DNA of 64,000 nucleotides, taken from contig NZ_CP068393.1 in the NCBI RefSeq assembly GCF_018128945.1, forward strand, positions 2,914,001-2,978,000. The letters run 5' to 3'. The notes below the pieces were generated by a model. The model searched no databases, was not told the DNA's origin, and saw nothing but the letters and a program-made list of their open reading frames with translations. Shown here one piece after another: positions 24,858 to 33,710 of this stretch. Positions within the stretch are counted from its first letter, which is position 1; each line of letters begins with the position of its first letter. The translations under genes were made by a program, and so were the position numbers. The DNA comes from Aristaeella hokkaidonensis. GTDB taxonomy: Bacteria; Bacillota; Clostridia; Christensenellales; Aristaeellaceae.

Positions 24858-25685
24858 ATGGATTATCAGTTTGAACTGGTTGGCAAGATCGGCAGCATGG
24901 CGCTGATCCGGCAGGAAGACCGGGATATTGACTACAACATTTTTTCCAGAATCGGGGCTGAACTGAAGCCCGGCATGATCTGGGTGACCAGCGGCGCGAC
25001 GGAAATCGGCCGGCTGGATTATATCAAGCGGACAGGATGCGAACTGAGCGGAGATCCGGATCAGGACAAGGCGGATTACGCTGCCCAGGGACAGACCATC
25101 CTGATGCAGAATTACCGTCAATTTGTTTCACCGGAATACGGCATCCGCCAGATCCTGGTGGAGCATACCCACTTCAATGACCCGGAAAAGAGTGAGCATA
25201 TCCGCTCACTGCTGATCCGCGCCGCACGGCAGAAAACTATCCCGATTGTGAATTACAACGACCCGGTATCCGACGAGGAAAACCGGAAGATGGAACTGGC
25301 TGCCCGGCGGGAAAAGGGTGAAGAGGTTCACGAGTGCGTGGACAATGATGAAACGGCAGCGGTGATTGCCGGCCTGGTGAAGGCGAAGACCCTGGTGCTG
25401 ATGACCTCCACGGAGGGGATTTACCAGGATCGCCGGGATCCCAGCACCCTGGTGCGGGACGTGATCGGCAAGACTTATGAAGAAGTGGAACGCAAGGTGC
25501 GGGAACTGCAGAATGCATGCATCGGCGCCAGCCGCGCCGGGGCAAACGGCGCCCGCGCCAAGCTGGAATACGCGCTGAGCTGCGTGAAGGGCGGCACCAC
25601 GGTGATTATCGGGCATGCCCGTCACCGGCTGAGCGACCTGAAAGAGGGAAGGGTGCCCTGTACCCGAATCGGTGTGGATGCCTGA
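24858..25685 (+). CDS. Amino acid kinase family protein (glutamate-5-kinase / UMP-kinase-like fold)
   Basis: 275 residues. WVTSGATEIGR (nucleotide/substrate glycine loop), NDPVSDEE, the DNDETAAVIAGLVKAKTLVLMTSTEGIY segment read in parts, and a C-terminal GGTTVIIG strand follow the amino acid kinase fold used by ProB, UMP kinase and carbamate kinase. It lacks a PUA domain and proA is not adjacent, so proline synthesis is not supported. The substrate is unknown. It lies between aroK and a serine hydrolase gene on the same strand with short gaps, probably one transcript. Confidence 0.75.
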   Translation: MDYQFELVGKIGSMALIRQEDRDIDYNIFSRIGAELKPGMIWVTSGATEIGRLDYIKRTGCELSGDPDQDKADYAAQGQTILMQNYRQFVSPEYGIRQILVEHTHFNDPEKSEHIRSLLIRAARQKTIPIVNYNDPVSDEENRKMELAARREKGEEVHECVDNDETAAVIAGLVKAKTLVLMTSTEGIYQDRRDPSTLVRDVIGKTYEEVERKVRELQNACIGASRAGANGARAKLEYALSCVKGGTTVIIGHARHRLSDLKEGRVPCTRIGVDA

Positions 25686-25701
25686 CCCGGGGAGACAAAG
25701 G

Positions 25702-26904
25702 ATGAGCGGTTCATCAATGGACACAACCCTCCTGAACGGCCTCCGGTTTTTTACCCGGGAAACGGTCATCCTGGAAGGTGTTTCCGCGGCATGCGGTGCC
25801 GGAAACAGAACAGTGTCAGCCATGGACGGGGCTGTCCGGGAGGACAGCGTTTTTGACCTGGCCAGCGTAACGAAACTGTTCACGGGCCTGTGCGCTATGA
25901 AACTGAAAGAAGAAGGTCTGCTGGATCCCGGCAGGCCTGTTTTTTCATATGATTCCCGATTCCGGTTCCTGAAGGATACCACGGTGTGGGATCTGATGAC
26001 CTTTGCGGTCACGGTCCGTACGCCTGTCCGCCTGGACGGGTGTACCGACCGGGAAAGCGCTATGGAAGCGTTGTTTGCATCCACAGCCGCGCCGCACGAG
26101 GATGTACGCCGGATCTATTCTGATATTCCGGCCATGATCCTGAAATATGTACTGGAAGCAGCAGCCGGGATGTCTTTTATGGACTGCGCACGGAAGCTGG
26201 TTCTGGAGCCGGCGGGCATGTCAGAGACCTGGTCCGCGGTTCCGCCGGAACGCCGGAAAGACTGCCAGTGCTACGACCGGGAACACCGGATCGAGAACGG
26301 GCAGCAGATTCTCCGGGAAGGATGGAAACCCGGGGTTCCGCATGATCCCAAGGCGGCGGTGCTGCAGGGAGATACGGGAGACCTTTGCGGGCATGCCGGC
26401 CTGTTTTCCACCCGAGGGGATATGGTGCGGTTCTGCCGGGCAGTGCTGGAACGGAAAATTGTCGGGGAGGAATCCCTGAGGGAAATGGCGGTCAACCGGA
26501 CCGGACGGAAGCGTACGAACGGTGCCTGGACACAGTTCCTGGGAATTCAGTGCTATGTGCGTCACCCGGATCAGTACTATTCGGAAATACCCTGCTATAT
26601 GGGGAAACAGGCCTTCGGAATCGGCGGTTTCACGGGCAACCATGTTTCCGTGGATCCGGAACATGATGTCTTTGCGGTCTTCCTGGGAAACCGGGTGCTG
26701 AACCGGCTGACGGTGCTTGTGCCGGAGGAGGGGAAAACCCTTGCGGATTACGGCCTGAACCCGGACGGGACCGGCTTCTTCCGCTGGAATGATGGGGAAG
26801 TAATCCCTTCCTCGGTGAAGTATGTGCATCAGAAGGATGAACACTTTCACAAATCAGTTGCGGAAACACTGCAGCTTTCGCTGATCGCTTTCAATGAAGA
26901 ATGA
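25702..26904 (+). CDS. Serine hydrolase, class C beta-lactamase / penicillin-binding-protein-like
   Basis: 400 residues from the ATG at 25702 (GGGGAG upstream). The catalytic SxxK is SVTK in LASVTKLFTGL (about residues 55-58), the second motif is YSD (about 139) and a HAG motif (HAGLFSTRGDM) takes the place of KTG. No signal peptide is evident, so it may act in the cytoplasm on an ester or peptide. This architecture belongs to the EstB/beta-lactamase-related hydrolases and does not by itself indicate resistance. The last codons fall in a heptamer tract (AATGAAG...). Confidence 0.85.
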   Translation: MSGSSMDTTLLNGLRFFTRETVILEGVSAACGAGNRTVSAMDGAVREDSVFDLASVTKLFTGLCAMKLKEEGLLDPGRPVFSYDSRFRFLKDTTVWDLMTFAVTVRTPVRLDGCTDRESAMEALFASTAAPHEDVRRIYSDIPAMILKYVLEAAAGMSFMDCARKLVLEPAGMSETWSAVPPERRKDCQCYDREHRIENGQQILREGWKPGVPHDPKAAVLQGDTGDLCGHAGLFSTRGDMVRFCRAVLERKIVGEESLREMAVNRTGRKRTNGAWTQFLGIQCYVRHPDQYYSEIPCYMGKQAFGIGGFTGNHVSVDPEHDVFAVFLGNRVLNRLTVLVPEEGKTLADYGLNPDGTGFFRWNDGEVIPSSVKYVHQKDEHFHKSVAETLQLSLIAFNEE

Positions 26905-26927
26905 ATAGTGATAAATGAATAATGATA
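26893..26927. repeat. Degenerate heptamer repeat over the serine hydrolase stop
   Basis: AATGAAG, AATGAAT, AGTGATA, AATGAAT and AATGATA step by 7 bp; the stop codon at 26902-26904 is inside. Confidence 0.65.
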
Positions 26928-26953
26928 TAATGTTATACTGTATTACCGGACTG

Positions 26954-27023
26954 TTTGACCTAAAAGCAGTTGTTGAATAAGTTGAGTTTGTGTGTTATAC
27001 TCAATAGGTCAAAGATAGTCAGA
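26954..27023 (+). promoter_or_regulatory. ctsR promoter with CtsR operator
   Basis: -35 TTGAAT (26973-26978), 17-bp spacer, -10 TATACT (26996-27001). Immediately downstream lies AGGTCAAA-GAT-AGTCAGA (27006-27023), which fits the CtsR heptad RGTCAAA-NAN-RGTCAAA with one or two mismatches. A reverse half-site TTTGACC is at 26954-26960, upstream of the -35. The arrangement predicts autorepression of ctsR-clpC. Confidence 0.85.
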
Positions 27024-27057
27024 AACTGCAGACCCTTTGACGAGGGGAGGGTTAATC

Positions 27058-27540
27058 ATGCGTTTGAGCGATTCGATAGAGCAGTTTATCAAGGAACTTC
27101 TGAATGAGGAATCCACGGAAGTGGAGCTGAAACGAAATGAACTGGCGGAGTATTTCGGATGCGCACCGAGCCAGATTAACTATGTGCTGGCAACCCGCTT
27201 TTCCCCGGATCATGGTTATCTGACAGAGAGCCGCCGGGGCGGTGGAGGGTATATCCGGATTGTACGTGTTGTGCAGGCCGGGTCACAGCGGCTGATGTAT
27301 CTGGTGAACGACCGGATCGGAGACAGCCTGGGAGAGGAAGAATGCCTCCGGCTGATCAGCCAGCTGAAAGAACAGCGGATTGTAACCGCGGATGAAGCCG
27401 CGCTGATGGCGTCGGCAGTCAGCACGCGCGCGCTGAGCGTTCCGGTTCCGGATTCGCTGAAGAACGCAATGCGGGCAAAGATGATGAAATCCATGCTGAT
27501 GACCATTGCGTCACGGAACAGAAATCAAATTCAGAATTAA
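27058..27540 (+). CDS. ctsR: Transcriptional repressor CtsR
   Basis: 160 residues from the ATG at 27058 behind GGGGAGG. The N-terminal winged helix-turn-helix includes LAEYFGCAPSQINYVLATRF and the wing RGGGGYIRI, the DNA-contacting glycine-rich loop that is also the thermosensor of the family. CtsR represses class III heat-shock genes (clpC, clpP, ctsR itself). In Bacillus its inactivation uses McsA/McsB; here no mcsB follows. The extreme C-terminus (QIQN) is encoded by a heptamer tract. Confidence 0.95.
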   Translation: MRLSDSIEQFIKELLNEESTEVELKRNELAEYFGCAPSQINYVLATRFSPDHGYLTESRRGGGGYIRIVRVVQAGSQRLMYLVNDRIGDSLGEEECLRLISQLKEQRIVTADEAALMASAVSTRALSVPVPDSLKNAMRAKMMKSMLMTIASRNRNQIQN

Positions 27541-27562
27541 GAATTCAGAATTCAGAATTATC
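27528..27562. repeat. AATTCAG heptamer tandem repeat overlapping the ctsR stop
   Basis: AATTCAG, AATTAAG, AATTCAG, AATTCAG and AATTATC. The ctsR stop TAA lies in the second unit. Confidence 0.9.
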
Positions 27563-27646
27563 TGTTATGAATAAAACAAGCTAACGAATTGTTTGGCTTT
27601 CAGGGGAACTTCGCTGAACTCCAATAAGAGAAAAGAGGCGAGAGAA

Positions 27647-30400
27647 ATGCTGTGCGAAGAATGCCATGTGAATGAAGCGAATTTTACGGTTTCCGTAGTA
27701 GCCGGTGAAGAGACTACGGTCAGACATCTGTGTGCCGACTGTATGAGCAAAATGAACGCGGACCTGATGAAAGGAAACGTCAGGAGCCTGCTGAGCACGG
27801 TGCTCAGTGCCATCAGGGCAACAGAAGATGATAACAGAAAGGAATTCTCCATGCCTATATTCGGTCGTTTTACCCAGAGAGCCCAGCAGACACTGATGCT
27901 GGCCCAGCGGATCGCTGCGGAGCTGCAGCAGCCGTACGTCGGAACGGAGCATTTCCTGCTCGCCCTGCTGAAGACAGGCGCTTCAGTGCCGGAAGCGGTT
28001 TCCGCCCGGATGAGCTATGACTCCGTCGTGGCGGAACTGCGGGAGCATCTGAAGGAAGTCGGCGATCCGGAAGAAGCCAGGAGCAATCGGATCGAGCTGA
28101 GTCCCCGGGCGAAGAAGACGTTGGAAAACAGTGTGCTGGAATCCCATAAGCTTGGACAGAACTACGTGACCGTTGAACACATCTGGCTGGCCCTGCTGGG
28201 AAATGACGACGGCGTGGCCGGCGGCCTGTTCCGGAAAGCCGGCGTTGATCTGTCCGCCGCGCGGGAGCAGCTGCTCCGGCAGATGCGGGAGAACGCAGGC
28301 AATGAAGAGGCTCCCCGCAGGATGCCCGGCTTCCCGCCCTTTGCACCTGCCCGGGGCAGAAACGGGAACGAGAACAACAAGAGCGAACTGGAGAAATACA
28401 GCCGGGATCTGACGGCAGCCGCGGAGAAGAATGAACTGGATCCGGTGATCGGCCGGGAGACGGAGATCCAGCGGATTATCCAGATCCTGATCCGCAGGAC
28501 GAAGAATAATCCTGTGCTGATCGGTGAGCCCGGCGTGGGCAAGAGCGCAGTGGCCGAAGGACTGGCACAGCGCATTGTGCAGGGGAATGTGCCGGAGCTA
28601 CTGATGGGAAAACGGGTCATGAGCCTGGATATCGGCAGCATGGTAGCCGGTACGAAATACCGGGGCGAGTTTGAGGAACGGCTGAAGAACGTGATGGACG
28701 AGCTGCACAAGGCCGGAAACGTGCTGCTGTTCATCGATGAAATCCATACGATTATCGGCGCCGGCGCCACAGAAGGCAGCCTGGATGCCGCGAATATCCT
28801 GAAGCCTGCCCTGAGCCGCGGGGAAATCCAGTGCATCGGCGCGACCACGCTGGATGAATACCGCAAGCATATTGAAAAAGACGCCGCACTGGAACGCCGT
28901 TTTCAGCCGGTGGTGGTGGGCGAGCCGACAGCGGAGGAAACCCTGTCGATCCTCTACGGCCTGCGTGACCGGTATGAGGCGCACCATAAAGTACGGATTA
29001 CAGACGAAGCGCTGGCAGCGGCTGTGAAGCTGTCTGACCGGTATATCCCGGACCGGTTCCTGCCGGACAAGGCCATCGACCTGATGGATGAAGCGGCCAG
29101 CCGGGTGCGGATTGCAGCCTGCACAGCTCCGCCGGACGTGCGGGAACAGGAGAAGCGCCTGGAGGCAGTGGTGATCGAAAAGAAAGAAGCCATCTCCCAC
29201 CAGGACTTTGAAAAGGCTGCTGCCCTGCGGGATCAGGAACGGAACCTGAACCGCGAGATTGAGGAAAAACGGGCGGAGTGGAACCGGGCCCAGAGTACCG
29301 CACGGGATACCGTGACGGAAGAGGATATTGCCCAGGTGGTGAGTCAGTGGACCGGTATTCCGGTATCCCGGATGACGGAACAGGAAGCTCAGCGGCTGGT
29401 TCGCCTGGAGGAGACGCTGCATCAGCGGCTGATCGGCCAGGAAGAAGCAGTCAGTGCCGTGGCGCGGGCAATCCGCCGGGCACGGGCAGGCCTGAAGGAT
29501 CCGAAGCGCCCCATCGGCAGCTTTATCTTCCTCGGACCGACCGGCGTCGGCAAGACTGAGCTGTGCCGCGCACTGGGCGAGGCAATGTTCGGGGATGAAG
29601 ACTCGGTGATCCGCCTGGATATGTCCGAGTATATGGAAAAGCATACGGTTTCCCGGCTGGTTGGTTCTCCTCCCGGATATGTGGGATATGAAGAGGGCGG
29701 CCAGCTGACAGAAGCGGTTCGGCGGAAGCCCTACAGCGTGGTGCTGCTGGACGAGGTGGAAAAGGCACATCCTGACGTATTCAACATGCTGCTGCAGATC
29801 CTGGAGGACGGGCGGCTGACGGATAATACGGGACGGGTGGTATCCTTCAAGAACACCATCCTGGTAATGACCTCCAATGCCGGCGCGCACGTGATCGGCA
29901 ACGGACGAACCATGGGTTTCGGTGCGGACCAGAAAGGCGAAGCCCGGAACTATGAAGCCATGAAGGAATCCGTGATGAAAGAGGTTAAGGAGATCTTCCG
30001 GCCTGAATTCATCAACCGGGTGGATGAACTGATTGTCTTCCACAGCCTGAATGAGGATGAGATCCACAAGATCACGGAGCTGATGCTCAAGCAGGTGGCG
30101 GACAGGCTGAAGGAACAGGAAATCCTGCTGACCTGGGATCCGCAGGTGACGGAGAAACTGGCGAAGGATGGTTATGATCCCAAGTTTGGCGCCCGGCCGC
30201 TGCGCAGGCTGATCCAGCGCACTGTGGAGGATACCCTGAGTGAAGAATTACTGGAAGGTCATGTTCAGCTGGGACAGGAAATCCGGCTGACGGTGAAGAA
30301 CGATACTATCGTGCCTGTGGGTAAGAAGGCCGTCAAAAAGAAAGCGGATCCGGAAACAGCAGCCGCTGTGCCGGAAAAGGAGGAAGATCCGGTTGGCTAA
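27647..30400 (+). CDS. clpC: ClpC-type AAA+ unfoldase with an in-frame N-terminal McsA-like zinc finger
   Basis: 917 residues from the ATG at 27647. Residues 1-68 form a McsA-like zinc finger with CEEC (3-6) and CADC (29-32); there is no stop before ClpC proper, which begins at Met69 ([13 protein letters not shown]). Then come the Clp N repeats, D1 with Walker [11 protein letters not shown] (about 294), a middle coiled coil with a UvrB/UvrC-like segment ([12 protein letters not shown]) and D2 with [10 protein letters not shown] (about 632). ClpC unfolds proteins for ClpP. Met69 (27851) has its own site AAAGGA 9 bases upstream, so both a fusion and a plain 849-residue ClpC could be made. mcsB is missing from its usual place. 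Confidence 0.93.
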   Translation: MLCEECHVNEANFTVSVVAGEETTVRHLCADCMSKMNADLMKGNVRSLLSTVLSAIRATEDDNRKEFSMPIFGRFTQRAQQTLMLAQRIAAELQQPYVGTEHFLLALLKTGASVPEAVSARMSYDSVVAELREHLKEVGDPEEARSNRIELSPRAKKTLENSVLESHKLGQNYVTVEHIWLALLGNDDGVAGGLFRKAGVDLSAAREQLLRQMRENAGNEEAPRRMPGFPPFAPARGRNGNENNKSELEKYSRDLTAAAEKNELDPVIGRETEIQRIIQILIRRTKNNPVLIGEPGVGKSAVAEGLAQRIVQGNVPELLMGKRVMSLDIGSMVAGTKYRGEFEERLKNVMDELHKAGNVLLFIDEIHTIIGAGATEGSLDAANILKPALSRGEIQCIGATTLDEYRKHIEKDAALERRFQPVVVGEPTAEETLSILYGLRDRYEAHHKVRITDEALAAAVKLSDRYIPDRFLPDKAIDLMDEAASRVRIAACTAPPDVREQEKRLEAVVIEKKEAISHQDFEKAAALRDQERNLNREIEEKRAEWNRAQSTARDTVTEEDIAQVVSQWTGIPVSRMTEQEAQRLVRLEETLHQRLIGQEEAVSAVARAIRRARAGLKDPKRPIGSFIFLGPTGVGKTELCRALGEAMFGDEDSVIRLDMSEYMEKHTVSRLVGSPPGYVGYEEGGQLTEAVRRKPYSVVLLDEVEKAHPDVFNMLLQILEDGRLTDNTGRVVSFKNTILVMTSNAGAHVIGNGRTMGFGADQKGEARNYEAMKESVMKEVKEIFRPEFINRVDELIVFHSLNEDEIHKITELMLKQVADRLKEQEILLTWDPQVTEKLAKDGYDPKFGARPLRRLIQRTVEDTLSEELLEGHVQLGQEIRLTVKNDTIVPVGKKAVKKKADPETAAAVPEKEEDPVG

Positions 30401-30956
30401 ACTGTATTTTCGCTACGGAGCCATGGGTTCAAGCAAGACAGCAAACGCGATCATGGTGCAGTACAACTACGGAGAGCGGCATCAGAAGGTGCTGATGGTC
30501 AAACCGCAGTTGGAAAACCGTGACGGCGCCCGGATTATCCGTTCCCGCAGCGGGCTGGAAACGGAGTGCGTATTCGCTGAAGAACTGGAAACAATGGACC
30601 TGACCGGTTATGACTGTGTGATTGTGGATGAAGCCCAGTTCCTGACCAAGGCCCAGGTGGAATACCTGGTGCACATTGTGGATGACCTGGGAATCCCGGT
30701 CATCGCATACGGCCTGCGGGCGGACTTCAAGGGCAACTTCTTTGAAGGCAGCCAATGGCTGATGGCCTGGGCGGATACGATCGAAGAAGTGAAGACTATC
30801 TGCTGGTGCGGTAAGAAGGCTACCTGCAATGCCCGTGTGATTGACGGAAAGGTTGCCCGGGAAGGTGAGCAGATCGTGCTGGGCGGGGATGAGAGTTATG
30901 TGTCCCTGTGCAGGAAACACTGGATGAGAGGACAACTGGGTCCGAAGACCAATTAA
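30393..30956 (+). CDS. tdk: Thymidine kinase (type II)
   Basis: 187 residues with a TTG start, chosen because AAGGAGGA lies directly upstream and the gene overlaps the clpC stop by 8 bases. The P-loop is GAMGSSKT (about 9-16), the Walker B-like DCVIVDEAQFL (about 72-82) and lid cysteines CWCGKKATCN plus C-terminal cysteine and histidine form the zinc site. It phosphorylates thymidine in the salvage pathway. The coupling to the clp operon is by position. Its C-terminal KTN and stop are within an AATTAAG tract. Confidence 0.94.
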   Translation: MAKLYFRYGAMGSSKTANAIMVQYNYGERHQKVLMVKPQLENRDGARIIRSRSGLETECVFAEELETMDLTGYDCVIVDEAQFLTKAQVEYLVHIVDDLGIPVIAYGLRADFKGNFFEGSQWLMAWADTIEEVKTICWCGKKATCNARVIDGKVAREGEQIVLGGDESYVSLCRKHWMRGQLGPKTN

Positions 30957-30985
30957 GAATTAAGAATTCAGAATTCAGAATTATT
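30951..30985. repeat. AATTAAG/AATTCAG heptamer tract over the tdk stop
   Basis: AATTAAG, AATTAAG, AATTCAG, AATTCAG and AATTATT; the tdk stop codon (30954-30956) is in the first unit. Confidence 0.9.
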
Positions 30986-31004
30986 TCTGCTTCGACGGGG
31001 ATGA

Positions 31005-31039
31005 AATTATGAATTGTGAATTATGAATTATGAATTTAG
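31005..31039. repeat. AATTATG heptamer tract before araD
   Basis: AATTATG, AATTGTG, AATTATG, AATTATG and AATTTAG run into the AGGAGG ribosome binding site of araD. The 19 bp separating it from the previous tract contain CTTCGACGGGGATGAA, resembling the spacer at 21716-21756. Confidence 0.85.
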
Positions 31040-31051
31040 GAGGAAAGATCC

Positions 31052-31756
31052 ATGCTGGAGGAACTCAAAAAACAGGTATACGAGGCGAACATGCTGCTGC
31101 CCGCCTATCATCTGGTGACGTTTACCTGGGGTAATGTAAGCGGAATTGACCGGGAGAAGGGCCTGTTCGTAATCAAGCCCAGCGGCGTTCCCTATGAGGA
31201 ACTGAAGCCGGAAGACATGGTCGTGATTGACCTGGAGGGCAACAAGGTGGAAGGCAGTATGAATCCTTCTTCCGATACACCTACCCATGCGGAGCTGTAC
31301 CGCCGCTTTAAGGACATCGGCGGCGTGGTGCATACCCATTCCCGGTGGGCGACAATCTGGGCCCAGAGCGGAAGGGATATTCCCGCCTACGGCACAACCC
31401 ATGCGGACTATATCTATGGCAACGTTCCCTGCTGCCGGGATCTGACAAAGGAAGAAGTGGAAAGCGCCTATGAGCTGGAAACCGGACGGGTGATTGCTTC
31501 TCATTTTGAGCAGAACGGACTGAACCCGAAGCATGTGCCCTGTGTGCTGGCACGGCATCATGGCCCCTTTGCCTGGGGCAAGGACGCAATGGAAGCGGTG
31601 CACAACGCGGTGGTGCTGGAAGAAGTGGCCATGATGGCCTGGCATACCGAAGCGCTTCCCGAGACCCAGACCCGGATGAATCTGCCGGAGTATGTGAAGG
31701 AAAAACACTTCATGCGGAAGCACGGCCCGAACGCTTATTACGGCCAGAAAAAGTAA
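31052..31756 (+). CDS. araD: L-ribulose-5-phosphate 4-epimerase (class II aldolase fold)
   Basis: 234 residues. TWGNVSGID near the N-terminus, the substrate-phosphate loop [11 protein letters not shown], and zinc ligands in THAELYR and HTHSRWAT plus the later HHGPFAWGK histidine match AraD. It interconverts L-ribulose-5-P and D-xylulose-5-P in L-arabinose use. No araA or araB is nearby, so it is an isolated copy; L-fuculose-phosphate aldolase is the nearest alternative but the motifs fit AraD better. Confidence 0.92.
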   Translation: MLEELKKQVYEANMLLPAYHLVTFTWGNVSGIDREKGLFVIKPSGVPYEELKPEDMVVIDLEGNKVEGSMNPSSDTPTHAELYRRFKDIGGVVHTHSRWATIWAQSGRDIPAYGTTHADYIYGNVPCCRDLTKEEVESAYELETGRVIASHFEQNGLNPKHVPCVLARHHGPFAWGKDAMEAVHNAVVLEEVAMMAWHTEALPETQTRMNLPEYVKEKHFMRKHGPNAYYGQKK

Positions 31757-31824
31757 GAAAACCAACTTTTGACCAAAAATAATGCATTTCGATTGTCTTT
31801 ATTTGTCAAAAATGGAAAAATATC

Positions 31825-31853
31825 TTGCGTTTTAGACATGGCGGTAATATAAT
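31825..31853 (+). promoter_or_regulatory. Promoter of the structured leader upstream of the zinc-ribbon gene
   Basis: TTGCGT (31825-31830), 17-bp spacer, TATAAT (31848-31853). Predicted start near 31860. Confidence 0.8.
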
Positions 31854-31859
31854 GTCGCC

Positions 31860-32104
31860 GGTTGAATCCTTCGGGTCTGTGGTTGCAAGCCGATGCCAGT
31901 CGCAGGCAAAGCGGTCCACGTAATCCGTCCAAAGCGGCGGGGAGCATGGTGCGGTCTAGATGTAAGTCCGTCCGGGAGCAATTCCGAGAGAAGCTAGTGA
32001 GGGTGCGTAAAGCACAGAGCAAACTTCCAGGCGGCGTGTGTGGGGGCAAAGACCAGGTCAGCCGGAGGAGTCGCCTATCAAAAAGTTATGGGGGTTACCA
32101 GATC
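31860..32104 (+). ncRNA. Candidate structured RNA leader (about 245 nt) before the zinc-ribbon gene
   Basis: GC-rich, non-coding stretch between a good promoter and the ATG at 32105. It contains several small stems (for example GTGC/GCAC around GTAAA at 32003-32015, and GGAGCAATTCC near 31976) and purine-rich unpaired-looking segments. An in-frame extension of the downstream gene through it has no recognisable protein features. The length and isolated promoter suggest a structured ncRNA or riboregulator. A raiA-type RNA is one possibility, but I cannot match a consensus from memory. Confidence 0.5.
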
Positions 32105-32383
32105 ATGTACGAAGACAAAACGCTGGTATGCAAAGACTGTGGCGCTGAGTTCGTTTTCACTGCCGGTGAACAGGAATTCTATGCCGAAAAGGGATTCCAG
32201 AACGAGCCCACCCGCTGCAAGGCCTGCCGTCAGGCGCGTAAGGCCAGCCGTGCTGCCGGCGCTCCGCGTCAGATGTACGACGCTGTTTGCGCGGAATGCG
32301 GAAAGCCCACTCAGGTTCCCTTCGAGCCTAAGGAAGACCGTCCCGTATACTGCAGCGAGTGCTTTGCCGCCCGCCGCGTGTAA
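32105..32383 (+). CDS. Small two-zinc-ribbon protein
   Basis: 92 residues. CKDCGAEF ... CKAC (about 10-41) and CAEC ... CSEC (about 62-86) form two CxxC/CxxC zinc ribbons of the probable zinc-ribbon family (zf-trcl-like) common in Clostridia. The ATG at 32105 follows GGGGGTT. Function is unknown; such proteins may bind RNA. It is monocistronic behind the long leader and is followed by a strong terminator. Confidence 0.8.
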   Translation: MYEDKTLVCKDCGAEFVFTAGEQEFYAEKGFQNEPTRCKACRQARKASRAAGAPRQMYDAVCAECGKPTQVPFEPKEDRPVYCSECFAARRV

Positions 32384-32400
32384 AAACCAGCAAACACAAG

Positions 32401-32436
32401 AAAATTCCCGGAAACCTGGTTTCCGGGAATTTTTTT
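32401..32436 (+). terminator. Terminator after the zinc-ribbon gene
   Basis: AAAATTCCCGGAAACC pairs with its complement, followed by TTTTTTT. It also faces the end of the DEAD-box gene on the other strand and could serve both. Confidence 0.88.
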
Positions 32437-32449
32437 ATTCGTATTCAGA

Positions 32450-33628
32450 TCAAATATTATCAAAGAATGCGGAGCCGTCTTCCCGGCGCAGTACGTCATC
32501 CTCAAACTTGAGGGGCGTCGGCGCGGTGAGCATATACTTCAGGATTTCATCCATGCGGACGCTTTCCCGGAAGGTGACCAGGGAGAAGCTGACACCGTGC
32601 TTGTGGGCGCGGCCGGTACGGCCGATGCGGTGGAGATAGTACTCGTTCTCGTTGGGAAGGTCATAGTTGATGACGGCTTCCACGTCATCCACGTCGATGC
32701 CGCGGGCGGCAACGTCGGTGGATACGAGAATCGGGAATTTGCCGCGCTTGAAATCGTTCATGACGGTGTTCCGCTTGGACTGGGGAATATCTCCGTGGAG
32801 ACACTGGGCGTTATAGCCTTCCTTGATGAGCCGGCTGGTCAGCTTGTCGGTCATGAACTTGGTGTTGCAGAAGATCATGATCCGCTGATACACGTTGGCG
32901 TCCAGCAGGTAGAGCAGGTTGTCGGTTTTGCAGTCCTGCTCGGTGGCGATAACGTACTGGGTGATCTGGGGCCGGTCGGCCTTGGTGGCTTCAACGGTGA
33001 TTTCCACCGGGTCATGCTGGTATTTCCAGGCGATAGTCAGCACGTCCTGATTGGTGGTGGCAGAAAACAGCACCAGCTGACGGTCAGAGGGGGTGGACTC
33101 GATGATCTTTGTCACGTCTTTGACAAAGCCCATGTTCAGCATTTCGTCCGCCTCATCCAGCACCATGGTGTGGACGGCATCCAGACGGATGTTGCCACGC
33201 TGCATATGGTCAAGCAGGCGGCCGGGGGTCGCGATGACGATCTGCGGCCGGCGCTTCAGGGCGGTAATCTGACGGGAGATGGACTGACCGCCATAGATAA
33301 CGGCAATACGCACGCCGTCAATGAACTTGGCCAGCTTGGTCAGTTCCTCGCCGATCTGGAGTGCCAGTTCCCGGGTGGGGGCCAGGACGATCTCCTGTAC
33401 GCGGCTGTCTTTCAGCTGGACGTACTCCAGCATGGGAATGCCAAAGGCACAGGTTTTGCCGGTGCCCGTAGGAGCAATGGCATTGATGTCATGACCTTCC
33501 ATCATCAGGGGAATGGTCTTCGCCTGAACAGTAGAGGGCTCTTTAAAGCCCATTGCCTGAACGGCACGGAGGATCTCTGAGGAGAGATCCATAGAATCGA
33601 AGGATGGTGTAGTTGATTCGGAATTCAT
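32450..33628 (-). CDS. DEAD-box ATP-dependent RNA helicase, core-only
   Basis: 392 residues. All helicase motifs are visible: Q motif (FKEPSTVQAKTIP), motif I APTGTGKT, Ia PTRELA, II DEAD in VLDEADEML, III SAT, V VATDVAARGID-like STDVAARGID, and VI HRIGRTGRAHK. It ends shortly after the second RecA domain without the basic C-terminal tail of CshA/DeaD, so it resembles a minimal cold-shock or ribosome-assembly helicase. No good ribosome binding site precedes the chosen ATG, whose first residues (MNSES) come from sequence next to a heptamer tract, so the start is uncertain. Confidence 0.9.
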   Translation of the reverse strand: MNSESTTPSFDSMDLSSEILRAVQAMGFKEPSTVQAKTIPLMMEGHDINAIAPTGTGKTCAFGIPMLEYVQLKDSRVQEIVLAPTRELALQIGEELTKLAKFIDGVRIAVIYGGQSISRQITALKRRPQIVIATPGRLLDHMQRGNIRLDAVHTMVLDEADEMLNMGFVKDVTKIIESTPSDRQLVLFSATTNQDVLTIAWKYQHDPVEITVEATKADRPQITQYVIATEQDCKTDNLLYLLDANVYQRIMIFCNTKFMTDKLTSRLIKEGYNAQCLHGDIPQSKRNTVMNDFKRGKFPILVSTDVAARGIDVDDVEAVINYDLPNENEYYLHRIGRTGRAHKHGVSFSLVTFRESVRMDEILKYMLTAPTPLKFEDDVLRREDGSAFFDNI

Positions 33629-33646
33629 ATCGTATAAATTATATAT

Positions 33647-33674
33647 AATTCAGAATTCAGAATTCTGAATTAAA
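33647..33674. repeat. AATTCAG heptamer tract upstream of the DEAD-box gene
   Basis: AATTCAG, AATTCAG, AATTCTG and AATTAAA, 18 bases before the helicase ATG; any promoter must lie here or beyond. Confidence 0.8.
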
Positions 33675-33682
33675 GGTCCAAA

Positions 33683-33710
33683 AGTTAAGAGTGAAGAGTG
33701 TAAAGTGAAA
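33683..33710. repeat. AGTGAAG heptamer tract
   Basis: AGTTAAG, AGTGAAG, AGTGTAA and AGTGAAA, the same family as 7861-7899. This is the rightmost heptamer tract found in the window. Confidence 0.75.

Noticed and set aside
31862..32104. In-frame N-terminal extension of the zinc-ribbon protein
   Set aside because: It lies just after a strong promoter and shows no protein-like conservation or start site; better explained as structured leader RNA.
2549..33710. CRISPR array interpretation of the repeat tracts
   Set aside because: Units are 7 bp without spacers, scattered over many loci, and no cas genes are present.
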